Assembly: GCF_010500845.1 (NCBI RefSeq)
Contig: NZ_JAAAMI010000002.1
Location: 248,001-312,000, forward strand
Direction of reading: 5' to 3'
From: Flagellimonas sediminis
GTDB lineage: Bacteria; Bacteroidota; Bacteroidia; Flavobacteriales; Flavobacteriaceae
Length of the DNA stretch: 64,000 nt
Position 1 is the stretch's first letter, and each line of letters opens with the position of its first letter. The notes below the pieces were generated by a model. The model did no database searches. It saw only the letters and a program-made list of their open reading frames with translations, and had not been told where the DNA came from. Of the stretch, positions 37,399 through 45,077 are shown piece after piece. The position numbers were made by a program, and so were the translations under genes.

Positions 37399-37566
37399 AT
37401 GGAAAATTTAAGTAAATTAGGGGTATGTGAAATTAAGTTAAAGGAAGCCCGGAACCTTGATGGCGGATGGATTTTAGGACTCTTGAATTTAGTAGCAGGA
37501 GCAACTTATATGGCATATAATTTAGGGAAAGATTCTTATCAAATCCACCCTGAAAGTTTAATCTAA
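37399..37566 (+). CDS. GG-leader peptide 2 (bacteriocin-like precursor)
   Basis: 55 residues. The leader MENLSKLGVCEIKLKEARN ends in LDGG; the 32-residue core begins WILGLLNLVAGATY and continues MAYNLGKDSYQIHPESLI. The spacing and hydrophobic pattern are those of exported class II-like peptides. One Cys lies in the leader, none in the core. It is 12 bases after peptide 1. Its Y-x-x-G-K-D-S motif is shared with peptide 3, which suggests the peptides work together or target the same partner. Confidence 0.75.
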   Translation: MENLSKLGVCEIKLKEARNLDGGWILGLLNLVAGATYMAYNLGKDSYQIHPESLI

Positions 37567-37571
37567 AAATT

Positions 37572-37703
37572 ATGGAAAATAAAAAAACGTTTTCTTCCTC
37601 AAAATTTAACATGCTGGAAATTACTTTCTGGACGTTGTCAATAATTGTTTGGTTGGTTTATTTCTTTTATGAACTTGGTAAAGACTCATTTTATCTTTTC
37701 TAG
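37572..37703 (+). CDS. Small membrane peptide 3 of the cassette, no GG leader
   Basis: 43 residues starting 5 bases after peptide 2. The N terminus (MENKKTFSSSKFNMLEI) has no GG site; a hydrophobic span (about 17-35, TFWTLSIIVWLVYFF) is followed by YELGKDSFYLF. The ending matches peptide 2 in GKDS. It could be a leaderless partner peptide, or a small immunity peptide that mimics the mature core in the membrane. Too short for homology by eye; the shared motif and position support a real gene. Confidence 0.6.
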   Translation: MENKKTFSSSKFNMLEITFWTLSIIVWLVYFFYELGKDSFYLF

Positions 37704-37727
37704 AAATCGTAATGATAAAAGAAGTTT

Positions 37728-37762
37728 AAATGGTCGTTTTTAAAAAACGACCATTTTTTTTT
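37728..37762 (+). terminator. Terminator of the peptide genes
   Basis: A perfect 13-bp stem (AAATGGTCGTTTT and its complement) with a 3-base loop, followed by six more T residues. It lies 24 bases after peptide 3 and 15 bases before the CPBP gene, so the peptide transcript normally ends here. Confidence 0.92.
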
Positions 37763-37777
37763 CATAGATGGCGCTAG

Positions 37778-38638
37778 ATGAATGAAAATACTATAACAAA
37801 AGGCTGGGCACGAGTTCTCCTGATCATAATACCCTATTTTTTTATTGTTGGCCTGTTCCAAATTACCGGAGCCTATTTTACGGGACACGACATTATTTAC
37901 GGTCTGGAAAACGAAACCACCCACGAACACCTCATCATTTCATTCTCTGGTTTTTTAGGTACTTTAATGGTGGTGATACTATTTATGAAATGGGTGGATA
38001 AGATGCCTTTTATCAGCATAGGACTTTACCCAAAAAATCACGTAAAAGGGTTTGTAATTGGACTTTTAGCAGGGTTGATTGTAATGACACTAGGGTATTT
38101 GGTTCTTGATTCGGCTGGACAATTACAATTTTTACAATTCCAATATAATGGAAACGAGATCTTTTTAACCATGCTTTTGTTCCTTATTGTTTCTTTAACA
38201 GAAGAGATTCTATTTAGGGGATATGTACTACGTTGTCTAATGGAGTCCATGAATAAGTTTGCGGCATTATTGGTATCGGCCATATTATTTGCTTTGCTGC
38301 ATGCGGCAAACCCAAATTTATCCCTTGTCGGGAACATCAATCTTTTTCTTGCAGGCATTTTATTGGGACTGCCTTATATCTACACCAAAAACCTAATGTT
38401 CCCCATTGCGCTACATTTTAGTTGGAATTTCTTTCAATCCCTTTTTGGCTTTAACGTTAGTGGGGTGGATTCGTATTCGTTGATTGTCTTCGAAACTCCC
38501 AAAAAAACCATTTTTAATGGAGGGGACTTTGGGTTTGAAGGGTCTTTACTAGCTATAATTTTCCAAATACTGTTAATCTTTCTCTGTTATATATTTTTCA
38601 ATTATCGAAGCAGAAAAGATTCAAAAGTCTATATTTAG
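37778..38638 (+). CDS. CPBP family intramembrane protease, putative immunity protein
   Basis: 286 residues, about eight membrane segments. The Abi/CPBP motifs are complete: EEILFR (Glu142, Glu143, Arg147), FALLHAANP with His175 and HFSWN with His213 and Asn217. These are related to type II CAAX prenyl endopeptidases; in bacteriocin loci such proteins give self-immunity. It follows the peptide genes and their terminator, so it is read by read-through or a promoter I cannot see. Other roles, such as general membrane proteolysis, remain possible. Confidence 0.85.
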   Translation: MNENTITKGWARVLLIIIPYFFIVGLFQITGAYFTGHDIIYGLENETTHEHLIISFSGFLGTLMVVILFMKWVDKMPFISIGLYPKNHVKGFVIGLLAGLIVMTLGYLVLDSAGQLQFLQFQYNGNEIFLTMLLFLIVSLTEEILFRGYVLRCLMESMNKFAALLVSAILFALLHAANPNLSLVGNINLFLAGILLGLPYIYTKNLMFPIALHFSWNFFQSLFGFNVSGVDSYSLIVFETPKKTIFNGGDFGFEGSLLAIIFQILLIFLCYIFFNYRSRKDSKVYI

Positions 38639-38670
38639 TATAATTCTTCAACTATAGGAGCAAAAGAATG

Positions 38671-40404
38671 TCATGATATTTTTCTTTGACTATGCTCTAT
38701 AATCCGCTTAAAAAACACCCCTGGCGTCACTCCAATCTTGTCCTTAAATGCCTTTGAAAATACCCCTACAGTGTTAAAGCCATACATTTCCGCTATTTGG
38801 ACCATGGATTTAGTCTGTACAATTCCCGGATTACTCTTTAAATCGTTTATAGCATATGTAATCCTAAGATCTTTGAGGTAACTCGCAAAATTTTGCTTTT
38901 TGTGTACATTGATTACTTGCGAAAGGTAGGCACTGTTGGTGTTGAGTTCTTTGGCCAAAGTTTGTTGGGTAAGGTTGCTGTCCAAAAATCCTTTTTGTTC
39001 TTCCCAGTCTTTCAGGTTTCTTAAAACCTTTGCAACTATTTCTTCATCCAGCTTATTGTCATCTGCTTCTTGCCTTTCTGGCAAGAGAGTAGGAATATCC
39101 AAGTCTATCCTATGGGACAGTGCATAGGCGAGTCTTTTTTTGATCCGGGAATATTTGGTGTAATAAGCAGATAACCCAATCAACATGATTCCGCTTAAGA
39201 CATAGAACCATGTCAACCATTTGGATTTTGTGGAAATGATATCTCCCAGCATCTGTTTTTCCTCTTCCTGCATGGGAAGGTCAAATTTCTTCAATGTAAT
39301 TTCCCTTAGTTGTTTTTGAGTTGTGAGCAAAAGACTGTCATAATATACGAGACGATGTAAGTATTCGTTGGTCTTTAAATTATCATTTTCACTGATGGCT
39401 TCTTTCAACAGAAATTGATACACCTCATTAAAATTATCACGTAACGGATAGTTTTTAGATTTTATTATACTATCTATTTTCAAAAAGTATTGCTTTTTTT
39501 TAGATGTATTTCCGTACTCTCCTTCTATCATGCCCAAATAGAAAAGATCATCAGCGATGGATAGTTCATTCCGTTCTTCCAAATACATTGATTGTCCATT
39601 TTGCTCCTCAATATATTTATTCAAACTATCCTTGGAGGCTTCAAAATTTCCCAAATAGAAGTTCAACTTTGATTGTTGTATTTTGAAAGACCGTAGTTGC
39701 TTTTCATCGTTTGTTTTTTTAGCCAACAAGATTCCAATATCAATATATTTTGCTGCTGAATCAAGTTCTTTTGAAAAGAGAAAACATCTTGACATCTGTT
39801 CTGTCCAATAATAATAGTAGTTTTCATACTCTTCAATAGTAGTCTTATTCGCTTCAAGAAAGTTTAGGGTCTGTCGTTGAAGTAAGATAGCTTCATCTTC
39901 TTGGCCATAAACAGCTTTGATATCAGCGATAAAAATCAAAATATTAACCACTAATTTTTTGTTATCTGTTTTTCTTGCATATTGATAGCTTTTAATACAC
40001 TCTTCCACAGCAGGATAGTTCATGTCATTTGTATAAAACAAGGCACCCTTTGTATAGTGTGCCAATGCCATGAATTCATCGAAATCCTTTTTATCGATAT
40101 GATTGATTGTTTTTGCTATGGTCATGGAAGAATCAACACTTTTGATGCCCTCAGGATAAGCCAGATTATATGATCTAAGGCGATATGCTTGAGCCAATTG
40201 CAGTGTATCGTTTTTATTTATGGCCTTTTTGACATATATCTTAAAGGTGCTATTTAACAAAACTGAATCTGATTCCGAAACCATGATTTGGTAAAGTTCA
40301 TCATAGGATAGCCTTGAAAGATCTTCATTATTTAAACTGTTGGTTTGGGCTAAGCTAGGCAATACAGCCAAAAGAAAAAGGAGTCTTTGGATTTTATAAA
40401 CCAT
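38671..40404 (-). CDS. TPR-containing AraC-family regulator with membrane segment
   Basis: 577 residues. Signal-like N terminus (1-20, SLAQ), a long helical TPR-like region (about 30-380), one membrane span near 393-412 (WLTWFYVLSGIMLIGLSAYY) and a C-terminal AraC DNA-binding domain (about 465-570: LAKELNTNSAYLSQVIN, FASYLKDLRI, IAEMYGFNTVGVFSKAFKDKIGVTPG). This one-component design, with a periplasmic sensor and a cytoplasmic HTH, is frequent in Flavobacteriia. It converges on the CPBP gene and may sense envelope peptides; that link is positional only. Confidence 0.88.
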   Translation of the reverse strand: MVYKIQRLLFLLAVLPSLAQTNSLNNEDLSRLSYDELYQIMVSESDSVLLNSTFKIYVKKAINKNDTLQLAQAYRLRSYNLAYPEGIKSVDSSMTIAKTINHIDKKDFDEFMALAHYTKGALFYTNDMNYPAVEECIKSYQYARKTDNKKLVVNILIFIADIKAVYGQEDEAILLQRQTLNFLEANKTTIEEYENYYYYWTEQMSRCFLFSKELDSAAKYIDIGILLAKKTNDEKQLRSFKIQQSKLNFYLGNFEASKDSLNKYIEEQNGQSMYLEERNELSIADDLFYLGMIEGEYGNTSKKKQYFLKIDSIIKSKNYPLRDNFNEVYQFLLKEAISENDNLKTNEYLHRLVYYDSLLLTTQKQLREITLKKFDLPMQEEEKQMLGDIISTKSKWLTWFYVLSGIMLIGLSAYYTKYSRIKKRLAYALSHRIDLDIPTLLPERQEADDNKLDEEIVAKVLRNLKDWEEQKGFLDSNLTQQTLAKELNTNSAYLSQVINVHKKQNFASYLKDLRITYAINDLKSNPGIVQTKSMVQIAEMYGFNTVGVFSKAFKDKIGVTPGVFFKRIIEHSQRKIS

Positions 40405-40531
40405 GCTTTTTGATGCTAATACTTAGAATTTATCTGTTCAAAAAGTAAGAAATATAAAGCAAAAGAATATTTGTATTACATGCAAATGGATATAATGCCA
40501 AAATGAATTGATAAATGGAAGAAAATTGACC

Positions 40532-40891
40532 TTAGTCTTTTCTAATATCCTCAACAAGAATTTTATCGGGGCAATTCTTTATTTTTAAATAAACCGATTC
40601 TTTTTCAATGTAATACAGTTTACAAGGCTCCGCTTTGGTATCGCTTTTGCCGAAATCTACATCGCCATCGGTCAAGAATTGTAGGATAAGTGTAGTGTCC
40701 CTATACTGTTCGGGTAAGGATTCCCCAAACGTCAAAGGTTTGGACCTCATATCTTTGAGTACCCGACAATTGGGCAGATAACAAAAATCCAGACCTTCTT
40801 CGCCGGACTTTTTCTTTAAAAAGAAAACCAAGAATACCAATCCAATGGAAAGTCCTACCAAGTACCATCCCAACCGCTTTAAAAACCCCAT
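40532..40891 (-). CDS. Conserved hypothetical membrane-anchored protein beside ald
   Basis: 119 residues. One membrane anchor (about 8-27, WYLVGLSIGLVFLVFFL), then a soluble part with FCYLPNCRVLKDMRSKP, LILQFLTDGDVDFGKSDT, CKLYYIE and VYLKIKNCPDKIL. Four Cys residues (in FCYLPNC, PCKLYY and KNCPD) could bind metal or form disulfides. I recall it beside alanine dehydrogenase genes in flavobacteria, possibly labelled DUF4258; uncertain. It begins 5 bases after the ald stop and is co-transcribed. Confidence 0.6.
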   Translation of the reverse strand: MGFLKRLGWYLVGLSIGLVFLVFFLKKKSGEEGLDFCYLPNCRVLKDMRSKPLTFGESLPEQYRDTTLILQFLTDGDVDFGKSDTKAEPCKLYYIEKESVYLKIKNCPDKILVEDIRKD

Positions 40892-40896
40892 CTATC

Positions 40897-42096
40897 TTAA
40901 AAAATAAGAAAATTAATATCGTTATAGCTCATACCAAACCAATCGCCCACCGATTTATTTGTCAAAATACCATGGTACATGTAGAGACCGTTGCGGAGTC
41001 CTTTATCAAATCGAAGGGAATGTTCCAGTCCGCCTTCTTCACCTATTTTTAACAAGTATGGTGTAAAAATGTTACTGATGGACACCGAGGATGTTCTAGG
41101 GTATCGGGACGGAATATTGGGGACACAGTAATGGGTGACCCCATATTTTTCATAGGTAGGCTTTGTATGCGTGGTGACTTCAGAGGTTTCAAAACACCCA
41201 CCCATATCTATACTTACGTCAATGATCACGGCCCCTTTTTTCATATGTTCCACCATAGTGCTGGAGACCACCACGGGCGAACGGTCCTTACCGCGTGTGG
41301 CCCCAATGGCAACATCACAACGTTTCAGGGACTTGATAAGGTTCTTAGGCTGAATGGTAGAAGTATACAGCGTCCGGTTCAAATTGGTCTGTAAACTTCG
41401 CAATTTACTGATGGAATTGTCAAAAACCTTTACATTGGCACCTAGTCCCAACGCGGAACGTGCTGCAAACTCGCCTACGGTTCCTGCCCCAATGATGACT
41501 ACTTCCACAGGCGGCACACCACTAATATTACCGAACATTAGACCATTTCCCTTGTTGGTGTTCGCCATCAGTTCCGAAGCGATCAAAATGGAAGAAATCC
41601 CGGCAATCTCGCTCAAGGAACGAACGGCAGGATAATTCCCGTCCTCATCCTTTATGAATTCAAAAGCAATGGCCGTTAATCGTTTTTTGGCCAAGGCCTC
41701 AATATATTCCTTCCGCTGTGTTTTGATCTGCAAGGCAGAAATCACAATGGTTTGGGGGTTGATGAAATCTATTTCGGTGAGGGTAGGGGGTTCCACCTTT
41801 AAAATGATGGGGCAGGAAAATACCTTTTTGGTATCCCTAGTAATCTCGGCCCCTGCATTGGTATAGTCAATGTCCGAAAAATTGGCGGCATCCCCAGCAC
41901 CTGACTCGATCAATACCCGATGACCATGGGCGGTTATGGCATTGACAGCATCCGGGGTTAAACAGATTCGTTTCTCTTGGTATTGGTTTTCCTTGGGAAT
42001 ACCGATAAAGAGTTCCCCTTTTTGTTTGATGACCTCCAAGGTTTCTTCCTGGGGCAACAATTGTTGTTTGCTAAATGGGGAGGACGGTTGGTTCAT
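40897..42096 (-). CDS. ald: Alanine dehydrogenase
   Basis: 399 residues of the AlaDH/PNT family, which interconverts L-alanine and pyruvate plus ammonia with NAD(H). Visible parts: GIPKENQYQEKRICLTPDAV, VLIESGAGDAANF, ILKVEPPT, the NAD motif VIIGAGTVGEFAARSALGLGA, VGATRGKDRSPVVVS, IIDVSIDMGGCFETS and HYCVPNIPSRYPRTSS. A few residues longer at the N terminus than usual. A palindrome lies between its -7 box and start. Confidence 0.9.
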   Translation of the reverse strand: MNQPSSPFSKQQLLPQEETLEVIKQKGELFIGIPKENQYQEKRICLTPDAVNAITAHGHRVLIESGAGDAANFSDIDYTNAGAEITRDTKKVFSCPIILKVEPPTLTEIDFINPQTIVISALQIKTQRKEYIEALAKKRLTAIAFEFIKDEDGNYPAVRSLSEIAGISSILIASELMANTNKGNGLMFGNISGVPPVEVVIIGAGTVGEFAARSALGLGANVKVFDNSISKLRSLQTNLNRTLYTSTIQPKNLIKSLKRCDVAIGATRGKDRSPVVVSSTMVEHMKKGAVIIDVSIDMGGCFETSEVTTHTKPTYEKYGVTHYCVPNIPSRYPRTSSVSISNIFTPYLLKIGEEGGLEHSLRFDKGLRNGLYMYHGILTNKSVGDWFGMSYNDINFLIF

Positions 42097-42115
42097 ATGC
42101 GGTAAAAGTGTTCAA

Positions 42116-42143
42116 CTTACCAAACTGGTAAGGAACAAATTTA
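42116..42143 (-). promoter_or_regulatory. Promoter and palindrome upstream of ald
   Basis: Minus-strand TAAATTTG (-7) at 42136-42143, with CTTACCA-AAC-TGGTAAG, a perfect inverted repeat, at 42116-42132 around the expected transcription start and 20 bases before the ATG. Candidate operator. The -7 box overlaps the end of the upstream gene. Confidence 0.55.
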
Positions 42144-42683
42144 CATTTTTTTCAAAAGGGTTTTTTGGCGTTCTTCCAATTTCTCCCTTTCCTTTCTCAG
42201 TTCCTCTTTTTCCTTTAAAATCTGAAGTTCGGTATCCATGGCATCCAGGTCAATTCCGTGTACGTGTTTATCCACCAGTTTCAACCTGATGAAATATACA
42301 ATGGGTACCACCACCATGGTAACTGCAATAACATATAGGATTTCGTTTTCATCAACCTTTTTGGAAGAATAATTCAAAACACTATAAAGCTGAAAGCTAT
42401 ACATGGCTATTGGAATAAGGATAGCATGGTACCACCAGTTCTTGGAGGTGACAAACCAAATAACCAATAAAAGGAAGGGCACCAACTTACTGAAATAGTA
42501 ATAAAATGCGGTACTAATCAGTCCAAAGTCGTTCTCCTTAAACTCAATGCCCAAAAAGGTCCATGAGGTAGCATCAGGAGGGAGGTACTTGTAGCTATAG
42601 AACACCAATGGGGATATAGCAATAAATAATGCTATGGCCCCTTCTATAATAAAACGTTTCTTTATTGTAGACTTTTTGCTCAT
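42141..42683 (-). CDS. Conserved hypothetical membrane protein with C-terminal coiled coil
   Basis: 180 residues with four hydrophobic segments (about 12-30, 55-78, 85-103 and 115-134) and a charged C-terminal coiled coil (about 145-178, repeated KE/EEL/REK residues). No enzymatic motif is visible. It lies 45 bases upstream of ald on the same strand. Inner membrane; function unknown. Confidence 0.6.
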   Translation of the reverse strand: MSKKSTIKKRFIIEGAIALFIAISPLVFYSYKYLPPDATSWTFLGIEFKENDFGLISTAFYYYFSKLVPFLLLVIWFVTSKNWWYHAILIPIAMYSFQLYSVLNYSSKKVDENEILYVIAVTMVVVPIVYFIRLKLVDKHVHGIDLDAMDTELQILKEKEELRKEREKLEERQKTLLKKM

Positions 42684-42716
42684 TATATTGTTAACTGAAA
42701 AAGTCTAGAATTATTG

Positions 42717-42749
42717 TAAAAAAAAATCCCTTTTCGAAAAAAGGGATTT
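42717..42749 (-). terminator. Terminator of the small secreted peptide gene
   Basis: An 11-bp perfect stem AAATCCCTTTT with loop CGAA (42724-42749), followed on the minus strand by a T-run (A-run 42718-42726). It lies 22 bases after the 42-residue peptide gene. Confidence 0.85.
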
Positions 42750-42770
42750 AAAATTTACTGGATGATAAGC

Positions 42771-42899
42771 TTAGATTTTGATAATCTTATCCTTATCAAT
42801 ACTAACTTTTTGGTTTTTGTCAATCGTTGCAGTAGAAACAGCGGTCATTGCCAAAAAAGCAACAGCTAGTAGTCCAAAAAAAACTTTTTTAGTGTTCAT
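42771..42899 (-). CDS. 42-residue secreted peptide
   Basis: A 42-codon frame with a clear signal sequence (MNTKKVFFGLLAVAFLAMTAVS, cleavage near AVSTA), leaving a mature peptide of about 20 residues rich in Lys, Asp and Ile (TIDKNQKVSIDKDKIIKI). It has its own -7 box (42942-42949) and its own terminator, which supports a real gene. No homologous function known to me. Exported to the periplasm. Confidence 0.65.
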   Translation of the reverse strand: MNTKKVFFGLLAVAFLAMTAVSTATIDKNQKVSIDKDKIIKI

Positions 42900-42941
42900 C
42901 GTAAAAGAGTTTTTGGTTAATAAATGAATTCATTCACTGAA

Positions 42942-42949
42942 CAAATGTA
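42942..42949 (-). promoter_or_regulatory. -7 box of the small secreted peptide gene
   Basis: Minus-strand TACATTTG, an exact TAnnTTTG, 42 bases before the ATG. The -33 element is weak. Confidence 0.55.
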
Positions 42950-42980
42950 GGAAAATATCTCAACTCCACCTACACTTCAT

Positions 42981-43023
42981 CGATAAATTTGGTTTTTTAA
43001 CGTAAAAACCGAACGGTTTATCG
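42981..43023 (-). terminator. Hairpin region after tsaE, possible terminator
   Basis: On the minus strand AAACC-GTTC-GGTTT followed by TT (43006-43019) could end the porX-tsaE transcript. The same stretch also forms a larger hairpin: CGATAAA/TTTATCG outside and GGTTTTT/AAAAACC inside. Stems are modest, so the call is tentative. Confidence 0.4.
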
Positions 43024-43073
43024 AATTGGACTTGTTCCGCAAAAGAATGTGTTGAAGATAAAGGGATCTTGCT

Positions 43074-43490
43074 TTAACAAACATTTAACTCGATTGAACG
43101 CGTATTTTCATCGATAAAATGCAGAAAAACACTTACAGCATCGTCAGGTAACAATGACTGAATTTTTTCGGGCCATTCAATGAACAACCATTTGCCCGAG
43201 TTCAGGTAATCTTCAAACCCGATATCCAAAGCTTCCATTTCATCGTTCAACCTGTAAAAATCGAAATGATAGGCCAAGGGACGGCCAGAGGCATCATCGT
43301 ATTCGTTCACCAATCCAAAGGTAGGGCTATTGGCTACATCTACTGCACCCAGTTCCCTGATCAGCTGTTTTACGAGGGTAGTTTTACCTGCACCCATTTC
43401 GCCATACAAACAAATGTTCTTGTTGGGAGCGGCAGCCAACAAGGTTTTGGCCACTGCACCGATGCCCGATAATTGAAAGGTTGTTTTCAA
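43074..43490 (-). CDS. tsaE: tRNA threonylcarbamoyladenosine biosynthesis ATPase TsaE
   Basis: 138 residues from a TTG start, the only common start codon after the in-frame TAA that ends porX. P-loop GEMGAGKTT at 30-38; NSPTFGLVNEY, HFDFYRL and the Glu-Trp-Pro motif (IEWPEKI) are the family signature. TsaE works with TsaB and TsaD to make t6A37 on ANN-decoding tRNAs. Six bases after porX and in the same operon. Confidence 0.92.
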   Translation of the reverse strand: MKTTFQLSGIGAVAKTLLAAAPNKNICLYGEMGAGKTTLVKQLIRELGAVDVANSPTFGLVNEYDDASGRPLAYHFDFYRLNDEMEALDIGFEDYLNSGKWLFIEWPEKIQSLLPDDAVSVFLHFIDENTRSIELNVC

Positions 43491-43496
43491 GAGAAT

Positions 43497-45041
43497 TTAT
43501 TTTGGTTCCAAAACTACAAAAGGAACGATCATTTCTTCCAAAGAAACCCCACCATGTTGGTACGTATTCCTATAATAACTTACATAATGGTTGTAATTGT
43601 TAGGGTAGGCAAAGAACAGGTCATTTTTCGCAAAGATGAAACTGCTGCTCAAATTGATGTTGGGCAAATGGATCTCTTGCGGATTTTTGGTGGCCAACAC
43701 TTCCTTGTCCTCATACGTTAGGCTCCTTCCAGTTTTGTACCGAAGATTGAGACTGGTTTCCCTATCCCCGATTACCTTGGATGGTTGCTTTACGTTGATT
43801 GTACCATGGTCCGTGGTCAAGATCAGTTTCATCCCCAAACTTTGGGCTTGTTGAATGATCTCCAATAAAGGGGAATTCTTGAACCAACTCAAGGTCAACG
43901 ACCGATAGGCTTTGTCATTGGAAGCCAGCTCCTTTACTACGTCCATTTCAGTTTTGGAATGCGATAACATATCCACAAAATTGTACACGACCACAGTTAA
44001 ATCGTTTTCCTTTTGCGATCTGAAATTCTGGGCCAGTTGTTTGCCTTGTTTTAAGTTGTTGATTTTATGGTACTCCCACTTAAGGTTGAGTCCCAATCGC
44101 TTTAATTGCTCGCCTAAAAACTCGGCCTCATAAAGGTTCTTACCGCCTTCATCGGTATCGTTTTTCCACCAATTGGGATAGCGTTTTTCCATTTCCAACG
44201 GCATTAGGCCTGCAAAAAGGGCATTCCGGGCGTACTGGGTGGCCGTGGGCAAAATGCTGTAATAGGAAGACTCCTGTTTTTTTTTATAATGTACGGAAAG
44301 AGTTTCTTCAAAAGCCAACCATTGATCATACCTTAGGTTGTCAATGACCACCATCAGAGTCTTGCTGCCCTCCAATTCAGGTTGCACTTTGTTCCGGAAA
44401 AGGGTGTGTGACATGATCGGGGCATCCCCATCTTTGAACCAGCTTTTGTAGTTCTTGTCCACAAACTTGCTGAACTGGTTATTGGCTTCTACTTTTTGGG
44501 ATTCCAAGATCTCGAACATGCCCGAATCTTCAATCTGTTCCAATTGTAGCTCCCAATAAATCAACTTTTTATACAGTTCAGCCCATTCTTCATGGCTGTT
44601 GACCATGGAAAGGTCCATGGCAATTTTCCTGAATTCTTGCTGATAGTTGGCGGTGGTTTTTTCGGATATTAACCGAGAATTGTCCAAGCTCTTTTTGAGC
44701 GATAACAATATCTGGTTTGGGTTCACCGGTTTTATAAGGTAATCGGCAATCTTGGAACCGATGGCCTCATCCATAATATATTCCTCTTCACTTTTGGTAA
44801 TCATCACTACGGGAATGGAGGGCTCGTATTTTTTTATCTCGTTCAGGGTTTCCAGACCGGAAAGTCCCGGCATGTTTTCATCCAAAAAAACAATGTCGAA
44901 AAAATTTTCCCTAATTTCCTCTAGTGCATCTTGTCCACTTTGACTGGTAACTACTTTGTAATTTTTGTTTTCAAGAAAAATAATGTGAGGTTTTAATAGG
45001 TCTATTTCATCATCGACCCAAAGAATTGTAATCTTGTTCAT
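43497..45041 (-). CDS. porX: PorX: response regulator with PglZ/alkaline phosphatase-like domain
   Basis: 514 residues. The receiver domain (1-125) has acidic pocket Asp10/Asp11, phosphoacceptor Asp54 (VFLDENMPG), Thr82 and Lys83. After a helical linker the PglZ domain of the alkaline phosphatase superfamily runs to about 510 (TLMVVIDNLRYDQW, LFAGLMP, VVVYNFVDMLSH and LILTTDHGTINVK hold metal-site Asp/His). PorX with the PorY kinase controls type IX secretion and gliding genes in Bacteroidota. Divergent from the HD gene, whose promoter overlaps the porX start. Confidence 0.95.
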   Translation of the reverse strand: MNKITILWVDDEIDLLKPHIIFLENKNYKVVTSQSGQDALEEIRENFFDIVFLDENMPGLSGLETLNEIKKYEPSIPVVMITKSEEEYIMDEAIGSKIADYLIKPVNPNQILLSLKKSLDNSRLISEKTTANYQQEFRKIAMDLSMVNSHEEWAELYKKLIYWELQLEQIEDSGMFEILESQKVEANNQFSKFVDKNYKSWFKDGDAPIMSHTLFRNKVQPELEGSKTLMVVIDNLRYDQWLAFEETLSVHYKKKQESSYYSILPTATQYARNALFAGLMPLEMEKRYPNWWKNDTDEGGKNLYEAEFLGEQLKRLGLNLKWEYHKINNLKQGKQLAQNFRSQKENDLTVVVYNFVDMLSHSKTEMDVVKELASNDKAYRSLTLSWFKNSPLLEIIQQAQSLGMKLILTTDHGTINVKQPSKVIGDRETSLNLRYKTGRSLTYEDKEVLATKNPQEIHLPNINLSSSFIFAKNDLFFAYPNNYNHYVSYYRNTYQHGGVSLEEMIVPFVVLEPK

Positions 45042-45057
45042 ATAGTAGTTATCTTTG
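45026..45057 (+). promoter_or_regulatory. Promoter of the HD-domain gene, overlapping the porX start
   Basis: TTG at 45026-45028, 21 bases, TATCTTTG at 45050-45057. The porX ATG (minus strand) lies at 45039-45041 inside the spacer, so the two genes share this DNA. Confidence 0.65.
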
Positions 45058-45077
45058 TGGCATTAAAACAAAAATCC

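Noticed and set aside
37778..38638. CPBP protein as an abortive-infection phage-defence gene
   Set aside because: Possible by family name, but its place behind exported-peptide genes fits immunity better and no partner defence gene is present.
43497..45041. PglZ-domain protein as part of a BREX or Pgl phage-defence island
   Set aside because: The receiver domain plus PglZ layout is PorX, and no brx/pgl methylase, ATPase or helicase genes are nearby.
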